64,000 bases of DNA from Arboricoccus pini (GTDB taxonomy: Bacteria; Pseudomonadota; Alphaproteobacteria; Geminicoccales; Geminicoccaceae): positions 186,001 to 250,000 of the forward strand of contig NZ_FYEH01000005.1 of the NCBI RefSeq assembly GCF_900187945.1, read 5' to 3'. A program made the translations under genes and the position numbers. Below, one piece after another: positions 63,876 to 64,000 of this stretch. How positions within the stretch are numbered: position 1 is the first letter of the stretch; each line of letters starts with the position of its first letter. The notes beneath the pieces are model-generated. The model did not search any database, had not been told where the DNA came from, and was given only the letters and a program-made list of their open reading frames with translations.

Positions 63876-64000
63876 GGAAAGCTTTGCTCGTTGACTGTCG
63901 AGGCCTGTCGAAGGGCGGGATCACGCACGGACATGTTATTTCTTATGCGTGTGTCTCGGGCGCTTTGGAGAGTATAATATAACCAGGTGTTGAGCGTTTT
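63876..64000. other. End of window, no gene seen
   Basis: 125 bases after the aminotransferase. AT-richer toward the end, tataatataacc near 63970 could be part of a promoter for a gene beyond the window. Confidence 0.3.

Overview
The window reads as a high-GC alphaproteobacterial chromosome. Evidence is the GCC/CTC-rich codon use, many ATGA-overlapped operons, a membrane quinoprotein glucose dehydrogenase and a DNA-ligase-associated exonuclease; the order is unsettled (Rhodospirillales/Acetobacterales-like is a guess). The host backbone is about 1-27 kb and 61.4-64 kb. The middle, about 27.7-60.6 kb, is accessory DNA with more mixed base use, transposase scraps, broken genes, a defence island beside tRNA-Ser and a decaying podovirus-type prophage.

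Layout. 1-7 kb: 3' end of gcd; an unknown gene behind a near-consensus promoter; a ligase-associated metallo-beta-lactamase exonuclease and an ATP-dependent DNA ligase, separated by three opposite-strand genes (Hpt protein, response regulator, repeat lipoprotein); a polysaccharide deacetylase. 7.3-20 kb: an aryl-polyene (APE) type pigment cluster with ACP, acyl ligase, two hotdog dehydratases, LpxL-like acyltransferase, LolA-like carrier, MMPL exporter, ketosynthase plus chain-length-factor-like partner and ketoreductase, then a flavin-dependent-halogenase-like protein, a methyltransferase and a MipA/OmpV outer-membrane protein. The logic is that an aryl starter is activated, extended and reduced on the ACP, then moved to the outer membrane; the halogenase-like enzyme suggests a xanthomonadin-like halogenated product. 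20-27.9 kb: MFS carboxylate transporter, FAD amine/amino-acid oxidase, glgC-glgA-reductase, and an ExoY-type sugar transferase preceded by an overlooked 52-residue membrane protein.

28-38 kb: LysR/MFS divergent pair, MarR-FUSC efflux operon, DUF4139 protein, two 3' scraps of short-chain dehydrogenases and an IS3 orfA piece. 38-42.6 kb: a truncated tyrosine recombinase running in frame into a ParD antitoxin, a frame-broken ParE and a DUF4344 metallopeptidase-like protein, bounded by fragments of two IS3 copies. 42.6-51.3 kb, defence island: a broken Z1-domain helicase-like gene, a TIR gene cut off inside its TIR domain and joined to the 3' part of an OLD-type ATPase/TOPRIM gene, an intact ATP-richer two-gene AAA-ATPase + DUF4435 system of the PARIS (AriA/AriB) type, ardA anti-restriction, an HTH protein and a large serine recombinase whose stop codon lies inside tRNA-Ser(UGA).

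51.3-60.5 kb: a minus-strand podovirus-like structural set (papain-like hypothetical, portal, Bbp19-like, scaffold-like with an in-frame amber stop, capsid, decoration-like, tail tubular A and B, internal virion-like, terminase). Terminase and tail tubular A are frameshifted, and no integrase, replication or lysis gene is visible. A divergent S24-fold repressor without the usual protease residues faces this operon. 61.4-64 kb: tRNA-Val(GAC), N-formylglutamate amidohydrolase and a class I aspartate aminotransferase.
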